DNA of 64,000 bases from the NCBI RefSeq assembly GCF_025997915.1, contig NZ_AP026677.1, positions 1,364,001 to 1,428,000 of the forward strand. The letters are read 5' to 3'. The DNA is from Aquiluna sp. KACHI24. Its GTDB lineage: Bacteria > Actinomycetota > Actinomycetes > Actinomycetales > Microbacteriaceae. Below are positions 43,462 through 52,769 of this stretch, in pieces; position 1 is the stretch's first letter; every line of letters begins with the position of its first letter. Made by a program: the position numbers and the translations under genes. The notes below the pieces were generated by a model that did not search any database, was not told the origin of the DNA, and worked only from the letters and a program-made list of their open reading frames with translations.

Positions 43462-44691
43462 CTAAACGTTGAGCTCTTTGAGGTGCTTGCTGGTTGAGAC
43501 GAAAACCGCAGCAATACAAACACCGACTGCTAAGACCGTGTAAACACCCTTGACACCAAAGGCGTCGACGGCATTTCCAACCGCAACCATTGAGATCAAT
43601 GGTCCGGCGTTCCAAATCGTCATCTCGAGCGCAAACACGCGACCGCGCTTATTTGCAGGGATCCTAGTCTGAATCACTGTATTCAAAAGCGGCAGCAGTG
43701 GGCCCCAAGCAAGGCCCAGCAGGAAGAAGAAGGTGACCAGCACCCACTGCTCTGGAAGCTGGCTCATCGGAAGCATCGAAAGCCCAATTCCGATGATGGC
43801 AATTCGCAAAATGTTGGCGTAGCTGATGCGCTTGTGGATTTGCTCAAACCCAAGCGATCCGACCACCGAAGCTGCTGCGGCCGCGGAAACCGCAATCCCG
43901 AGCCCCTCTGGGTCGTTTAGGGCGTTGTAATAGGCGGGGAGAATCACCATTTCAGTTGGCAAATAGATGACTGCCAAGGTCATGATGGTGACCATCATCA
44001 TCAGAACCGGTTTGTTGGAAAACAGGATCACAAAGCCCTGAATGGCAAATTTGAAGAAGCTTCCCGAGTCGCTTTCATCTTTTTCCTCGTGCTGCTCAGT
44101 GACTCGAATCATGAAGGCGGAGATTGCTGAGATAAGACCGAAGGCGGCAACCACCAAGAAGGTGTTGGAGATGCCGATCCAGGCGATACAAAAAGTTGAC
44201 AGCGCAGGACCGACGGCAAAGCCTGCGGCAAAAAGGCCCTCGTGAATCGAGTTGGCGCGGTCCAGTGTCATGTTGGCCGGTCCAGCGACATCAGGAACCA
44301 GGGACTTCCTGGCCGTGCTACCACCGGGAGCAGTCAGCGCGCGAAGAATGCCAATAGCAATTAGGGCAGGCAGGGTCAGCTGCCACAGCCAGCTCACCAA
44401 AGGAATTAGAAGTGAGACGAATACTGTGAGCAGCTCAGCCAATACGGCGATGTTTCTTCGGCCAAACCGGTCAATGATCGAACCAATCACTGGCGCCATC
44501 AAAAGTCCTGGAATTGCGGTGGCGGCCACTACCAAGCCTGCGCTCGCGGCATTGCCTGTGATCTCGAGAGCAATCCACGGGACAGCAATAAAGACCATTG
44601 AGCCCGAGATCACACTCGCAACATTGGCGAACTGAGAGAAAACAAATGGCGCGAGTCTGCGCTTCACGAAAACCTCTTTAGCTAAGGCCAA
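43462..44691 (-). CDS. MFS exporter (EntS/drug-exporter-like)
   Basis: The 409-residue protein has about 12 helices. The cytoplasmic loop motif IDRFGRRNIAVLAE (positions near 70-85) matches MFS motif A of the MFS_3/EntS family, and TAPGGSTARKSLVPDV is typical of the fifth helix region. Export of a siderophore or drug-like compound is likely, substrate unknown. The stop end of pyrE and its start overlap by 14 bases (44678-44691), so the two are co-transcribed. Confidence 0.85.
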   Translation of the reverse strand: MALAKEVFVKRRLAPFVFSQFANVASVISGSMVFIAVPWIALEITGNAASAGLVVAATAIPGLLMAPVIGSIIDRFGRRNIAVLAELLTVFVSLLIPLVSWLWQLTLPALIAIGILRALTAPGGSTARKSLVPDVAGPANMTLDRANSIHEGLFAAGFAVGPALSTFCIAWIGISNTFLVVAAFGLISAISAFMIRVTEQHEEKDESDSGSFFKFAIQGFVILFSNKPVLMMMVTIMTLAVIYLPTEMVILPAYYNALNDPEGLGIAVSAAAAASVVGSLGFEQIHKRISYANILRIAIIGIGLSMLPMSQLPEQWVLVTFFFLLGLAWGPLLPLLNTVIQTRIPANKRGRVFALEMTIWNAGPLISMVAVGNAVDAFGVKGVYTVLAVGVCIAAVFVSTSKHLKELNV

Positions 44692-45241
44692 GATCCTCGA
44701 GGGTGATGGCCGTCAAATAAGGATAACCCGCAGCCTCAATCGCCTCTTTGGCTCCGGTGTTCCTATCAACAACTGTTGCAACTGCAACCACAATCGCCCC
44801 AGCCGCCTTAAGTGCCTCAGCAGCCGTTAGCGGCGATCCGCCGGTGGTTGAAGTGTCCTCCAGCACAACCACACGTTTACCGTCAACCGAAGGTCCTTCA
44901 ACCTGGCGGCCCATGCCGTGAGCCTTGGCTTGCTTGCGAACAACGAATGCATCGAGCGCGATGCCCTGGCCGGCGGCCTGGTGCAAAAGCGCGGTGGCAA
45001 CCGGATCGGCACCCATGGTCAAACCACCAACCGCATCGATGGCTTTGATTCCGTTATCGGCCAGAAGCTTCAGCATTACCTTCCCAATAAGCGGTGCTGC
45101 CTCGTGGTGCAGGGTGGCCCTGCGCAGATCCACGTAGTAGTCAGCCTCTAATCCCGAGGACAGGGTCACCCTGCCGTGAACGACAGCCAGTTCTTTGATC
45201 AGTTCGACTAGACGTGGTTTCTCAGGGGCGGTGAAAGTCAT
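44678..45241 (-). CDS. pyrE: Orotate phosphoribosyltransferase
   Basis: The 187-residue enzyme adds ribose-phosphate from PRPP to orotate in pyrimidine synthesis. It has the PRPP loop VVLEDTSTTGGSPLTAAEAL (about residues 120-139) and the LSSGLEADYYVDLRRATL N-terminal substrate motif. VVRKQAKAHGMGRQVEG forms the flexible loop with Lys and His. Length and motifs match actinobacterial PyrE. Divergent to xth. Confidence 0.94.
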   Translation of the reverse strand: MTFTAPEKPRLVELIKELAVVHGRVTLSSGLEADYYVDLRRATLHHEAAPLIGKVMLKLLADNGIKAIDAVGGLTMGADPVATALLHQAAGQGIALDAFVVRKQAKAHGMGRQVEGPSVDGKRVVVLEDTSTTGGSPLTAAEALKAAGAIVVAVATVVDRNTGAKEAIEAAGYPYLTAITLEDLGLS

Positions 45242-45256
45242 GGTTAGAGTTTAGGG

Positions 45257-46036
45257 ATGAAACTTGCCACCTGGAATGTCAACTCAATTAGGGCCAGATC
45301 ACCCAGAGTCATCGACTTTCTCAACCGCACCCAGGTGGATGTATTGGGCATGCAGGAAATCAAATGCAAGCCTGAGCAATTTCCGATAGCTGAGTTCGAA
45401 GCGATTGGCTACAAAGTCATCGCCCACGGCTTGAACCAGTGGAACGGTGTTGCTTTCGCTTACAAACCGGATCTTGAGCCCGAGGATGTTGAGTTTGAGT
45501 TTTCCTCGCAACCAAGTTTCAAGGATGTGGTTGAGGCAAGAGCTCTGGGGGCAACCTTTGCTGGCGTAAGAATCTGGTCACTCTACGTGCCACACGGAAG
45601 AGGTCTTGAAGATCCGCACATGGAATACAAGCTTGAATTCTTGGATCGCCTGGCCGCACAATCTGCAGAGCAGCTAGACATGAATCCCGATCTGGAAATG
45701 TGCCTTATGGGAGATTTCAACATAGCTCCGCTGGACTCAGACGTCTATGACGTCCACATGTTTGAAACCCACATATCTGAGCCCGAGCGCCAGGCTTTTG
45801 AGGCCTTCGAGCAGATCGGTTTTAGTGACATAGTTCGAGAGTTGGTGCCCAATCAATACACCTACTGGGATTACAAAGACCTTTGCTTCCCAAAGAACAA
45901 CGGCATGCGGATCGATTTCGCTCTCACCTCGCCAGCGCTAACAGAGCGCGTGGTTGGAGCGGGCATCGAGCGCGATGAACGTAAGGGTGAGGGCCCCAGC
46001 GATCACGTTCCTGTGATTATCGAGCTTTCCGACTGA
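45257..46036 (+). CDS. xth: Exodeoxyribonuclease III (AP endonuclease)
   Basis: The 259-residue enzyme repairs abasic DNA sites. It carries TWNVNSIRAR, GMQEIKCKPEQFP (catalytic Glu), YVPHGRGLEDPHM, LMGDFNIAPLDSDV (Asp, Asn), MRIDFALTSPAL and GPSDHVPVIIEL (Asp-His pair). All active-site residues are present. Start ATG 45257 with 15 bases to pyrE. Its end overlaps the DNA alkylation repair gene by 20 bases, convergently. Confidence 0.96.
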   Translation: MKLATWNVNSIRARSPRVIDFLNRTQVDVLGMQEIKCKPEQFPIAEFEAIGYKVIAHGLNQWNGVAFAYKPDLEPEDVEFEFSSQPSFKDVVEARALGATFAGVRIWSLYVPHGRGLEDPHMEYKLEFLDRLAAQSAEQLDMNPDLEMCLMGDFNIAPLDSDVYDVHMFETHISEPERQAFEAFEQIGFSDIVRELVPNQYTYWDYKDLCFPKNNGMRIDFALTSPALTERVVGAGIERDERKGEGPSDHVPVIIELSD

Positions 46037-46742
46037 GCCAGTCTGCTCGTTCGGACGGCGACAGCTTTTCAATTGCGTATCGAAGTGCCGTTCTCGGCAT
46101 GGTCGCAGCGTGGATCTCTAAAAACTCTCGCAGCGGGGTGAGCTCACGTTTACCAACCTCGCGCATTGCCCAACCGACCGCCTTGTGAATTAGATCGTGC
46201 TTGTGATTCACCAGAGCCGTGCAGGTAGCGATAGTTGGCTCAAAGTCATACTCGGCAATCATCGGGAAGGTGAGGATGATGGCCGATCGTTGAACCCATA
46301 GATTTTCGCTTTTAGTTCTTGACATGACCCTTTCAGTTCGCTGCGGATCACCTAGCAAAAACCTTCCAAAACGATTCGCCGAGACGTCAACCAGATCCCA
46401 GCTGTTTACCGCACCAAGTTCATACAGTGAGAGGTAATAGTCGTAGAGCTCAGCTCGAAGTTCAGGTTTTTTGGCTCTCTCAAATTGCTTGGTGAGAATC
46501 ACCAAACCGCAGAGCCGTTCCTCGTGATACTCGGAGCGGAACAGTTGGTCTAGATCAGCCCTTACGAGATTGAAGTGATTGGCGGCCACCGACCTGATCT
46601 GCGGGACCATTGGTCCTAGAAACTTGTCACCCTCGCCATAGCCACCGGGCTCGGTTTTATAGAACCACTCCAGCTCTTCGACCCTGCGAGGGTTGGCATA
46701 CTGCCTAAGCTCTCGACGAAGTTCAGCTAACTCTGAGCTCAT
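46017..46742 (-). CDS. DNA alkylation repair protein (AlkD-like HEAT-repeat)
   Basis: The 241-residue protein belongs to the AlkD/DNA alkylation repair family, made of HEAT-like helical repeats. Features are WFYKTEPGGYGEGDKFLGPMVPQIR near the N-terminus, WDLVDVSANRFGRFLLGD and AVGWAMREVGKRELTPLREF. It removes cationic alkylated bases. The start overlaps the CASTOR/POLLUX-type gene's stop by 4 bases. It faces xth, another base-damage repair gene, from the opposite side. Confidence 0.9.
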   Translation of the reverse strand: MSSELAELRRELRQYANPRRVEELEWFYKTEPGGYGEGDKFLGPMVPQIRSVAANHFNLVRADLDQLFRSEYHEERLCGLVILTKQFERAKKPELRAELYDYYLSLYELGAVNSWDLVDVSANRFGRFLLGDPQRTERVMSRTKSENLWVQRSAIILTFPMIAEYDFEPTIATCTALVNHKHDLIHKAVGWAMREVGKRELTPLREFLEIHAATMPRTALRYAIEKLSPSERADWLSRKAR

Positions 46743-48694
46743 CCGACTACGACGACTAGGCCATCTCCAGGTCTAGGGGTGAACATCGAGTTCTTCGCAG
46801 GGTTCAGCCTCGCACCATTTGCCGAGTCACCTGCGGTGAGGTTTGCATGACGATAACCAATTGCTGATTCGCCCATGGCTGCAGCATTGGCAACCAGCTG
46901 GGCATAGCTAATTTCCTTGCCCAAGGTCGCATATAGCTCAATTGGCACGACACTAATCGAAGCTCCTTCGGCGTCGAACAGGTCATCCAACACAACGCCC
47001 AAGCTCGGGTTCTCAGACAGTTGAGCAATCGCGAGCGCCGCTAGGTTGTCGCTGACAACTAGGTCATCAACCGCTGCCACTCGAGCAATCTCGGCCTTGC
47101 GACCATCCAGGATTTCAGCCACCAGACGAGTTGGCTCAACTCCATTGCCATCAGCTTCAAATAGCTGGTTCAGCTGCAGCATGGTGAGCATGGTTTGAGC
47201 GTCTGCTTCGGCTTCGCTGATTGCGTTGCGGTAGCCAAGCACAATGATCTCGTCATAGTGCTTGGCCGATGCTGCAGCAGTTAGATCGGCAATATCACCC
47301 GAAACAGAGGCTGCAGTCACCTTCACATTCGCACCAAAGTCGAGGTCTTTGAGCTGCTCAGGATCAACCAGTTTCTTTTGAGCCACGATGTGGACGGTGG
47401 AGTTCTTCGGCAGGAACGCGGCAAGTTCACCGATCACTGAGCGGCCCATCTCAGACCAGCCAATCACCAAGAGGTGCTCAGGCTTAGCCGCTGGTTTAGC
47501 GGTCTTCTTAGGCTTGCCAACCAGTTCAGGTTGGACACCGGTGTAGACGACCTTGTCATCATCCTGCGCAATGGCAATCAGCTGGGTGCCCTTGGCCAGC
47601 TTGGTCTTGGCTGGTGGGTTTAGGTCCACTTCACCATCGACTTTACGAATACCAATTACCGAAGCCGCATTGAAGGACAACAGGGCGTCACCATAGGTCT
47701 TGCCCTCCAGGGCTGGCACATCGGTGAAGTAGATCTCATCGCCCTCGAAATCAAGCAGGTCGAGCATCACTGCCGCCAGACCTGGTTGGCGTGATGCCTG
47801 GGCCGTCACTCTTGCGATTACCTCGTGGGAGCGAACCGGGATTACCTGGCCTTTGGTCGAGGTAATCAAAGCCTTCGCGGTGTCCTTGTCATCCAGCTCA
47901 GCGATGATCTTGAGATTTGGGTTGGTGTTGATCGACTTGATAGCAAGCACGGTCGAGACCACTGTGGCATCGCCTGCAGCATCAGCATCCAAGACAATGA
48001 CCGACTTGGCAGCACCGAGATTGGTGCGCTTAAGATCAGTTGGGTTAGTCGGGTCACCGGTTCTGGTAACGACCCTGAGCTTGCCCAGATCTTCGACTCT
48101 CGACTCAATCTCATCTTCCATGAAGTCACGCTCGTGACTGGAGAAAATAACTACGAGAGGTTTGCGCACGTTCTGGTTTGCAATCGCAAGTTCCTCAAGG
48201 ATTGGGAAAATGCGGTTTGACCAACCAAGAATCAGCGTGTGGCCAGAATCGATAACTGGGCTGCGACCCTTGCGCAATCTAGCGAAAGTACGCTGAATTG
48301 CACCGACTACATAACCGATAACGCTGGCAGTCAGTGCGGTGGTGGTGGCCCAGTAAAGGATTGCGATGATGCGATCGCCCCAGGTTGGTTCACCACCTAA
48401 GGACAAAATCTTCGTGAATGAGGTCCAGAACAGATCAAACAGAGTTAGGTTCTCTGGATCCGCGGCCTGAGTTAGCAGCGGCACGCTCGCGACGAAAGCG
48501 CGAACCCCGACCATGATTAGGGCGATGATCATCATCAGGATCAGGACGTAGAAAACGAACATCCCGCCCTGGGCAATTGAGTTGTCAAAGTTATAGCGAA
48601 GCTTGGCCCACAGCCCAACCTTCTGAACCTTTGGAGCCTCTGGTTCCCCCTGAGCTCCCTGACCGAACGACCGCGTTGTCTTATTCACTGGCAT
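46739..48694 (-). CDS. CASTOR/POLLUX-type ion channel with RCK/TrkA-N domains
   Basis: From ATG 48694, about 651 residues; an in-frame TTG at 48742 adds a Cys/Phe-rich, unlikely leader. Two N-terminal helices (MFVFYVLILMMIIALIMVGV and IIAILYWATTTALTASVIGY) frame the pore, followed by two TrkA-N-like Rossmann domains (SGHTLILGWSNRIFPILEEL, KPEHLLVIGWSEMGRSVI). Related bacterial and plant proteins carry Ca2+ or K+ and are gated by ligand. No ribosome site is visible at either start, so translation could be leaderless. Overlaps the AlkD-like gene by 4 bases. Confidence 0.85.
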   Translation of the reverse strand: MPVNKTTRSFGQGAQGEPEAPKVQKVGLWAKLRYNFDNSIAQGGMFVFYVLILMMIIALIMVGVRAFVASVPLLTQAADPENLTLFDLFWTSFTKILSLGGEPTWGDRIIAILYWATTTALTASVIGYVVGAIQRTFARLRKGRSPVIDSGHTLILGWSNRIFPILEELAIANQNVRKPLVVIFSSHERDFMEDEIESRVEDLGKLRVVTRTGDPTNPTDLKRTNLGAAKSVIVLDADAAGDATVVSTVLAIKSINTNPNLKIIAELDDKDTAKALITSTKGQVIPVRSHEVIARVTAQASRQPGLAAVMLDLLDFEGDEIYFTDVPALEGKTYGDALLSFNAASVIGIRKVDGEVDLNPPAKTKLAKGTQLIAIAQDDDKVVYTGVQPELVGKPKKTAKPAAKPEHLLVIGWSEMGRSVIGELAAFLPKNSTVHIVAQKKLVDPEQLKDLDFGANVKVTAASVSGDIADLTAAASAKHYDEIIVLGYRNAISEAEADAQTMLTMLQLNQLFEADGNGVEPTRLVAEILDGRKAEIARVAAVDDLVVSDNLAALAIAQLSENPSLGVVLDDLFDAEGASISVVPIELYATLGKEISYAQLVANAAAMGESAIGYRHANLTAGDSANGARLNPAKNSMFTPRPGDGLVVVVG

Positions 48695-48758
48695 GTGCGG
48701 CAGTTTAGTGATTGGGGCAGGTTGAAAGAAGCACCGCCTCAAAAAGATTCTTTTTTGA

Positions 48759-50894
48759 CTACTGCTGAACCTTTAATTCCAGGGTCTCCTGCGACTGCGC
48801 GACTTCAACAGTCACAAAGCTTCCATCTACCACAGCACCTGCCAACAGCAAGTTAGCCAATCGATCCTCAACCTCACGCTGAATCAACCTGCGTAGCGGC
48901 CTGGCCCCGTAAACCGGGTCATAGCCGTGCTCTGCCAACCACAGCCTCGCAGCCGGGGTGACACCGAGAGTGATCCGCTTTTGCTCCAGCCTTGTAGTGA
49001 GGCGGTCGATGTTTAGATCAACAATCGAACCGAGTTCCTCCTTGCTCAGAGCATCGAATATCACTACATCATCGAGACGGTTCAAAAACTCAGGCTTGAA
49101 ACTGGCCCTGACGGTGTCCATTACTAGCTGGCGCTTTTCTTGGTCGCTGAGGTCTTGATCAATCAAGAACTGAGAGCCAAGGTTTGAGGTCAAGATCAGA
49201 ATTACGTTTTTGAAGTCAACGGTTCTGCCCTGACCATCGGTTAGTCGACCATCATCCAAGACCTGCAGCAGAATGTCGAAGACCTCCGGGTGGGCTTTCT
49301 CAATCTCGTCCAAAAGCACGATTGAGTATGGGCGTCGTCTGACCGCTTCGGTCAGCTGACCGCCCTCTTCGTAGCCGATGTATCCCGGAGGAGCACCTAC
49401 CAACCTTGAAACACTGTGCTTCTCTGAGTACTCAGACATGTCAATGCGAACGATTGACTTCTCATCATCAAATAAGAACGCTGCCAAACTCTTGGCAAGC
49501 TCAGTCTTTCCAACACCGGTTGGTCCCAAGAACATGAACGAACCAGTAGGTCGATCTGGATCTGAGATGCCGGCCTTGGTTCGACGAACCGCATCACTTA
49601 CTGCCTTCACGGCAGCCTTCTGGCCAATCAGTCGCTTGCCAAGTTCAAGCTCAAGGTGAAGCAGCTTCTCGCTCTCCCCAGCTAGCAACCTGCCGGTTGG
49701 GACACCGGTCCAGGCGGAGACCACCGCGGCAATTTCATCCTCGGTTACCTGCTCACCGACCATGCGCTCGGTGGTTTCGGTGTTCTGGGTCTCGGCAGCC
49801 TTGAGCTCTTTTTCAAGCTGCGGGATCTCGCCGTAGAGGAGCTTGGATGCGAGTTCTAGGTTCGCCTCGCGCTGGGCTTTCTCGGCTTGAATTCTTAGGG
49901 AGTCGAGTTTGGTCTTGATCTCACCGATCTTGTTTAGCTCAGCCCGCTCTTTCTCCCAACGCTGGTTTAGCTCGTTCAAACGTTCTTGCTTGAGAGCGAG
50001 GTCTTCTTGCAGCTTCTCAAGACGCTGCTTGGAGGCGTCGTCCTTTTCTTTCTTCAGAGCAAGCTCTTCGAGTTTTAGCCGGTCAACCTGTCGGCGCAGC
50101 TCATCAATTTCAACCGGAGCCGAATCGATCTCCATGCGAAGTCGCGAAGCCGCCTCGTCAACCAGATCGATTGCCTTATCTGGCAATTGTCGACCAGAGA
50201 TGTAGCGGGAGGAGAGCTGGGCGGCGGCGACCAGGGCCGAATCGGCGATGGTCACCTTGTGGTGAGCCTCGTAGCGCTCTTTCAAACCGCGCAGGATTGC
50301 AACGGTGTCCTCGACGCTTGGCTCGCCAACATAAACCTGTTGGAATCTGCGCTCCAGGGCAGAGTCTTTTTCGATTCGCTCCCGGTACTCGTCCAAAGTG
50401 GTGGCACCAATCAGACGCAGCTCGCCTCGGGCAAGCATCGGCTTGAGCATGTTGGATGCATCCATTGATCCATCAGCCGCTCCGGCACCAACAAGGGTGT
50501 GAAGCTCATCGATGAAAGTGATTACTTGACCCTGGGCATCTTGAATTTCTTTCAAGACCGCCTTGAGTCGCTCTTCAAACTCACCGCGAAACTTTGATCC
50601 GGCGACCATGGCACCGAGGTCAAGACTGATTAGGGTCTTGCCCTTGAGGCTCTCAGGCACATCGCCAGCAACGATTCGTTGGGCTAGGCCCTCGACGACC
50701 GCTGTCTTACCGACACCGGGTTCACCAATAAGTACTGGGTTGTTCTTGGTTCGACGTGAAAGCACCTGGCTCACTCGTCTAATCTCAGCATCGCGCCCGA
50801 TAACCGGGTCTAGCTTGCCCGCTCTAGCGACCGCGGTTAGGTCAATTCCAAACTGTTCTAGAGCAGACTTTTGCTCTTGGTTCTCTGGCTGCAT
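48759..50894 (-). CDS. clpB: ClpB-type disaggregase lacking the N-terminal domain
   Basis: At 711 residues this is about 150 shorter than full ClpB. It begins at the linker ([21 protein letters not shown]) and keeps both AAA+ cores: Walker [14 protein letters not shown] and Walker [12 protein letters not shown] in D1, the coiled-coil M domain (about 240-380), then [14 protein letters not shown] and [12 protein letters not shown] in D2 with GYIGYEEGG pore loop. It rescues aggregated proteins with DnaK. The HspR stop sits directly before its ATG, leaving no room for an N-domain. Alternative: a short Hsp104-like natural form. Confidence 0.94.
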   Translation of the reverse strand: MQPENQEQKSALEQFGIDLTAVARAGKLDPVIGRDAEIRRVSQVLSRRTKNNPVLIGEPGVGKTAVVEGLAQRIVAGDVPESLKGKTLISLDLGAMVAGSKFRGEFEERLKAVLKEIQDAQGQVITFIDELHTLVGAGAADGSMDASNMLKPMLARGELRLIGATTLDEYRERIEKDSALERRFQQVYVGEPSVEDTVAILRGLKERYEAHHKVTIADSALVAAAQLSSRYISGRQLPDKAIDLVDEAASRLRMEIDSAPVEIDELRRQVDRLKLEELALKKEKDDASKQRLEKLQEDLALKQERLNELNQRWEKERAELNKIGEIKTKLDSLRIQAEKAQREANLELASKLLYGEIPQLEKELKAAETQNTETTERMVGEQVTEDEIAAVVSAWTGVPTGRLLAGESEKLLHLELELGKRLIGQKAAVKAVSDAVRRTKAGISDPDRPTGSFMFLGPTGVGKTELAKSLAAFLFDDEKSIVRIDMSEYSEKHSVSRLVGAPPGYIGYEEGGQLTEAVRRRPYSIVLLDEIEKAHPEVFDILLQVLDDGRLTDGQGRTVDFKNVILILTSNLGSQFLIDQDLSDQEKRQLVMDTVRASFKPEFLNRLDDVVIFDALSKEELGSIVDLNIDRLTTRLEQKRITLGVTPAARLWLAEHGYDPVYGARPLRRLIQREVEDRLANLLLAGAVVDGSFVTVEVAQSQETLELKVQQ

Positions 50895-51305
50895 TTAGCG
50901 CCTCCTCCATAACACCACCGAACCACTTCGCTCTGGTCGTTGTCCGGGGCTGAGTCTTATGACTCCCTGTTCTCCAGCGGCAAACACTCGGTTTCCTGGC
51001 TGGTTCATGACTTGGTTAGCAAGCTCGCGCTCAAGGTCTCTGACTCGGGCCCTTAGCTCGAGGTTCTCATCGACCAGCGAGAGCACTCGCTTGATGCCCT
51101 CGAGAGATACCCCCTCTTGGCTCAAGCGGGCAATCTCTCGAAGCTTTGCGACATCTTGCATGGTGTAGCGACGGGATTTACCCATGGTTCTAGTCGGGCA
51201 TACCAACCCCAGTCGGTCATACTGCCGCAGGGTCTGCGGATGCATGCCGGCTAGCTCGGCCGCGACCGAGATCACAAACAGCGGTGTGGTCTCGTTCAGC
51301 TCCAT
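50895..51305 (-). CDS. hspR: HspR heat-shock repressor (MerR family)
   Basis: The 136-residue protein has a MerR-type helix-turn-helix at residues about 10-50 ([20 protein letters not shown], then [19 protein letters not shown]) and an LERELAN-like helical region after. It binds HAIR sites upstream of dnaK and represses the operon, with DnaK as co-repressor in actinobacteria. It sits between dnaJ and clpB, the classic actinobacterial order. A Trp/Arg-rich end (VVLWRRR) is present. Confidence 0.93.
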   Translation of the reverse strand: MELNETTPLFVISVAAELAGMHPQTLRQYDRLGLVCPTRTMGKSRRYTMQDVAKLREIARLSQEGVSLEGIKRVLSLVDENLELRARVRDLERELANQVMNQPGNRVFAAGEQGVIRLSPGQRPERSGSVVLWRRR

Positions 51306-51313
51306 GGCCCCTC

Positions 51314-52225
51314 CTAGAGAAGTCCAGCCCTGAGCAATAGATCTGCTCTGGGGTCCTCATCGGGCAACTCTGCCGCGAACTGCTCAAGCAGCTTCTTGGC
51401 CTTGTCGCTTACGTGAGCGGGAACCGCAATTTCAACGGTTGCCAAGAGGTCGCCCTGCTTGGAAGGTAGTTGCACTCCGCGACCCTTGACTCGCAAGGTT
51501 CTGCCGTTGGGAGTCCCAGGAGCCACTTTCAGCTTTACCGGCTCAGCACCAAGAGTTGGCACTGAAATGGTCGCACCCAAGATGGCTTCGGTGATGGTGA
51601 TTGGGACCGTGACCCTCAGGTTTTCACCATCGCGGGTGAATACCGGGTGCGGCTTTACCTTGATGGTCACGACCAAATCTCCAGCCGAACCACCATTTGG
51701 TGATGGTTGACCTTTGCCTTTGACCTTTAGTTTTTGGCCATCTTGAATGCCAGCCGGCACCTTCACATTCACGGTTTCGCCGTGAACGGTGAGCTTTAGC
51801 TGGGTGCCGTGAATTGAGTCGATGAAGTTGATGGTCGAACTGGTGGTCAGATCACTACCGCGTTGCGGACCGAATCCGCCGAATCCGCCAAACCCTGGGA
51901 AGCCCTGGTTTTGGAAACCGCCACCAAAAAGGTTTGAAAAGACATCTTCAAATCCAGCTCCCTGACCACCTGAGGTGAAGCGTGCTCCACCGCCCATGGC
52001 CCGAATCGCGTCATACTCCTTGCGCTGATTGGCATCGGATAGCACGTCATAGGCCTCGGAGATGTCTTTGAACCTAGCCTCGGCCTTGGCATCACCTGGA
52101 TTTCTATCCGGGTGAAACTCTTTGGCTAGCTTGCGATAGGCCTTCTTGAGATCGGCATCAGAAACGTCCTTGGAAACGCCAAGGATCTTGTAGAAGTCCT
52201 TTTCAATCCAGTCTTGTGACGCCAT
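51314..52225 (-). CDS. dnaJ: DnaJ co-chaperone, zinc-finger-less (type II)
   Basis: The 303-residue protein has the J domain (HPDRNPGD at about residue 38, helix III typical), a Gly/Phe-rich linker (QGAGFEDVFSNLFGGGFQNQ) and the C-terminal peptide-binding domain (VPAGIQDGQKLKVKGKGQ). The four CxxCxGxG repeats are absent, as in CbpA-like DnaJ. It delivers substrates to DnaK and stimulates ATP hydrolysis. It sits between grpE and hspR. The short form is common in actinobacterial dnaK operons. Confidence 0.92.
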   Translation of the reverse strand: MASQDWIEKDFYKILGVSKDVSDADLKKAYRKLAKEFHPDRNPGDAKAEARFKDISEAYDVLSDANQRKEYDAIRAMGGGARFTSGGQGAGFEDVFSNLFGGGFQNQGFPGFGGFGGFGPQRGSDLTTSSTINFIDSIHGTQLKLTVHGETVNVKVPAGIQDGQKLKVKGKGQPSPNGGSAGDLVVTIKVKPHPVFTRDGENLRVTVPITITEAILGATISVPTLGAEPVKLKVAPGTPNGRTLRVKGRGVQLPSKQGDLLATVEIAVPAHVSDKAKKLLEQFAAELPDEDPRADLLLRAGLL

Positions 52226-52244
52226 CTACCTCACTCCTTTCGAA

Positions 52245-52769
52245 CTACTCGCTTGGAACAAATACCGCTACCTTGGCCGGGCGCAGCATGCGCTCGCCGA
52301 TTCGGTAGCCCTTCTCAACCACATCTGCAACTACTGGTTCGCTGACCTCGGGGTTAGGGGTCTGAACCAAGGCATCGTGGTGCTCGGGGTCAAATTTCTC
52401 ACCCTTCTCGCCAAAGGCCACAAGGCCCAGCTTCTCGCCAGCGGTTCTCAGCTTCTGGGCAATCGCTGCCATCGGGGTTCCCTCCTGCAGATCGCCGTGC
52501 TGCTCAGCGCGGGTTAGATCATCCAGGGCTGGCAGAAACGCTCTCACGGTGTCGGCAACAGCAAGCTGTCTTTCCACGCCACGATCACGATCGACTCGAG
52601 CCTTGTAGTTCACAAAATCGGCCTGCAGGCGCTGGAGATCTTGGAAGATCTCCAGCTCACGGTCGATCGGGTCAGTGCTCTCGGTCTCTTGGACCGGAGC
52701 ACCTTCCTCGACCATTTCCTCGGCCTGATCGCCCTCGTGGTGCTGAGGGTCGTTGTGTGCCTCGGTCAT
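52245..52769 (-). CDS. grpE: GrpE nucleotide-exchange factor
   Basis: The 174-residue protein has an acidic N-terminal tail, a coiled coil (about 30-70) with LQADFVNYKARVDRDR, and the C-terminal beta domain with GEKFDPEHHDALVQ and VVADVVEKGYRIGERMLRPAKVAV. It exchanges ADP on DnaK. It starts overlapping the dnaK stop by one base (TAATG), so expression is coupled. The coordinates leave 19 bases before dnaJ. Confidence 0.95.
   Translation of the reverse strand: MTEAHNDPQHHEGDQAEEMVEEGAPVQETESTDPIDRELEIFQDLQRLQADFVNYKARVDRDRGVERQLAVADTVRAFLPALDDLTRAEQHGDLQEGTPMAAIAQKLRTAGEKLGLVAFGEKGEKFDPEHHDALVQTPNPEVSEPVVADVVEKGYRIGERMLRPAKVAVFVPSE

Noticed and set aside
51314-52225. DnaJ without zinc finger as a defect
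   Set aside because: Type II DnaJ proteins naturally lack the Cys repeats, and the J and C-terminal domains are complete.
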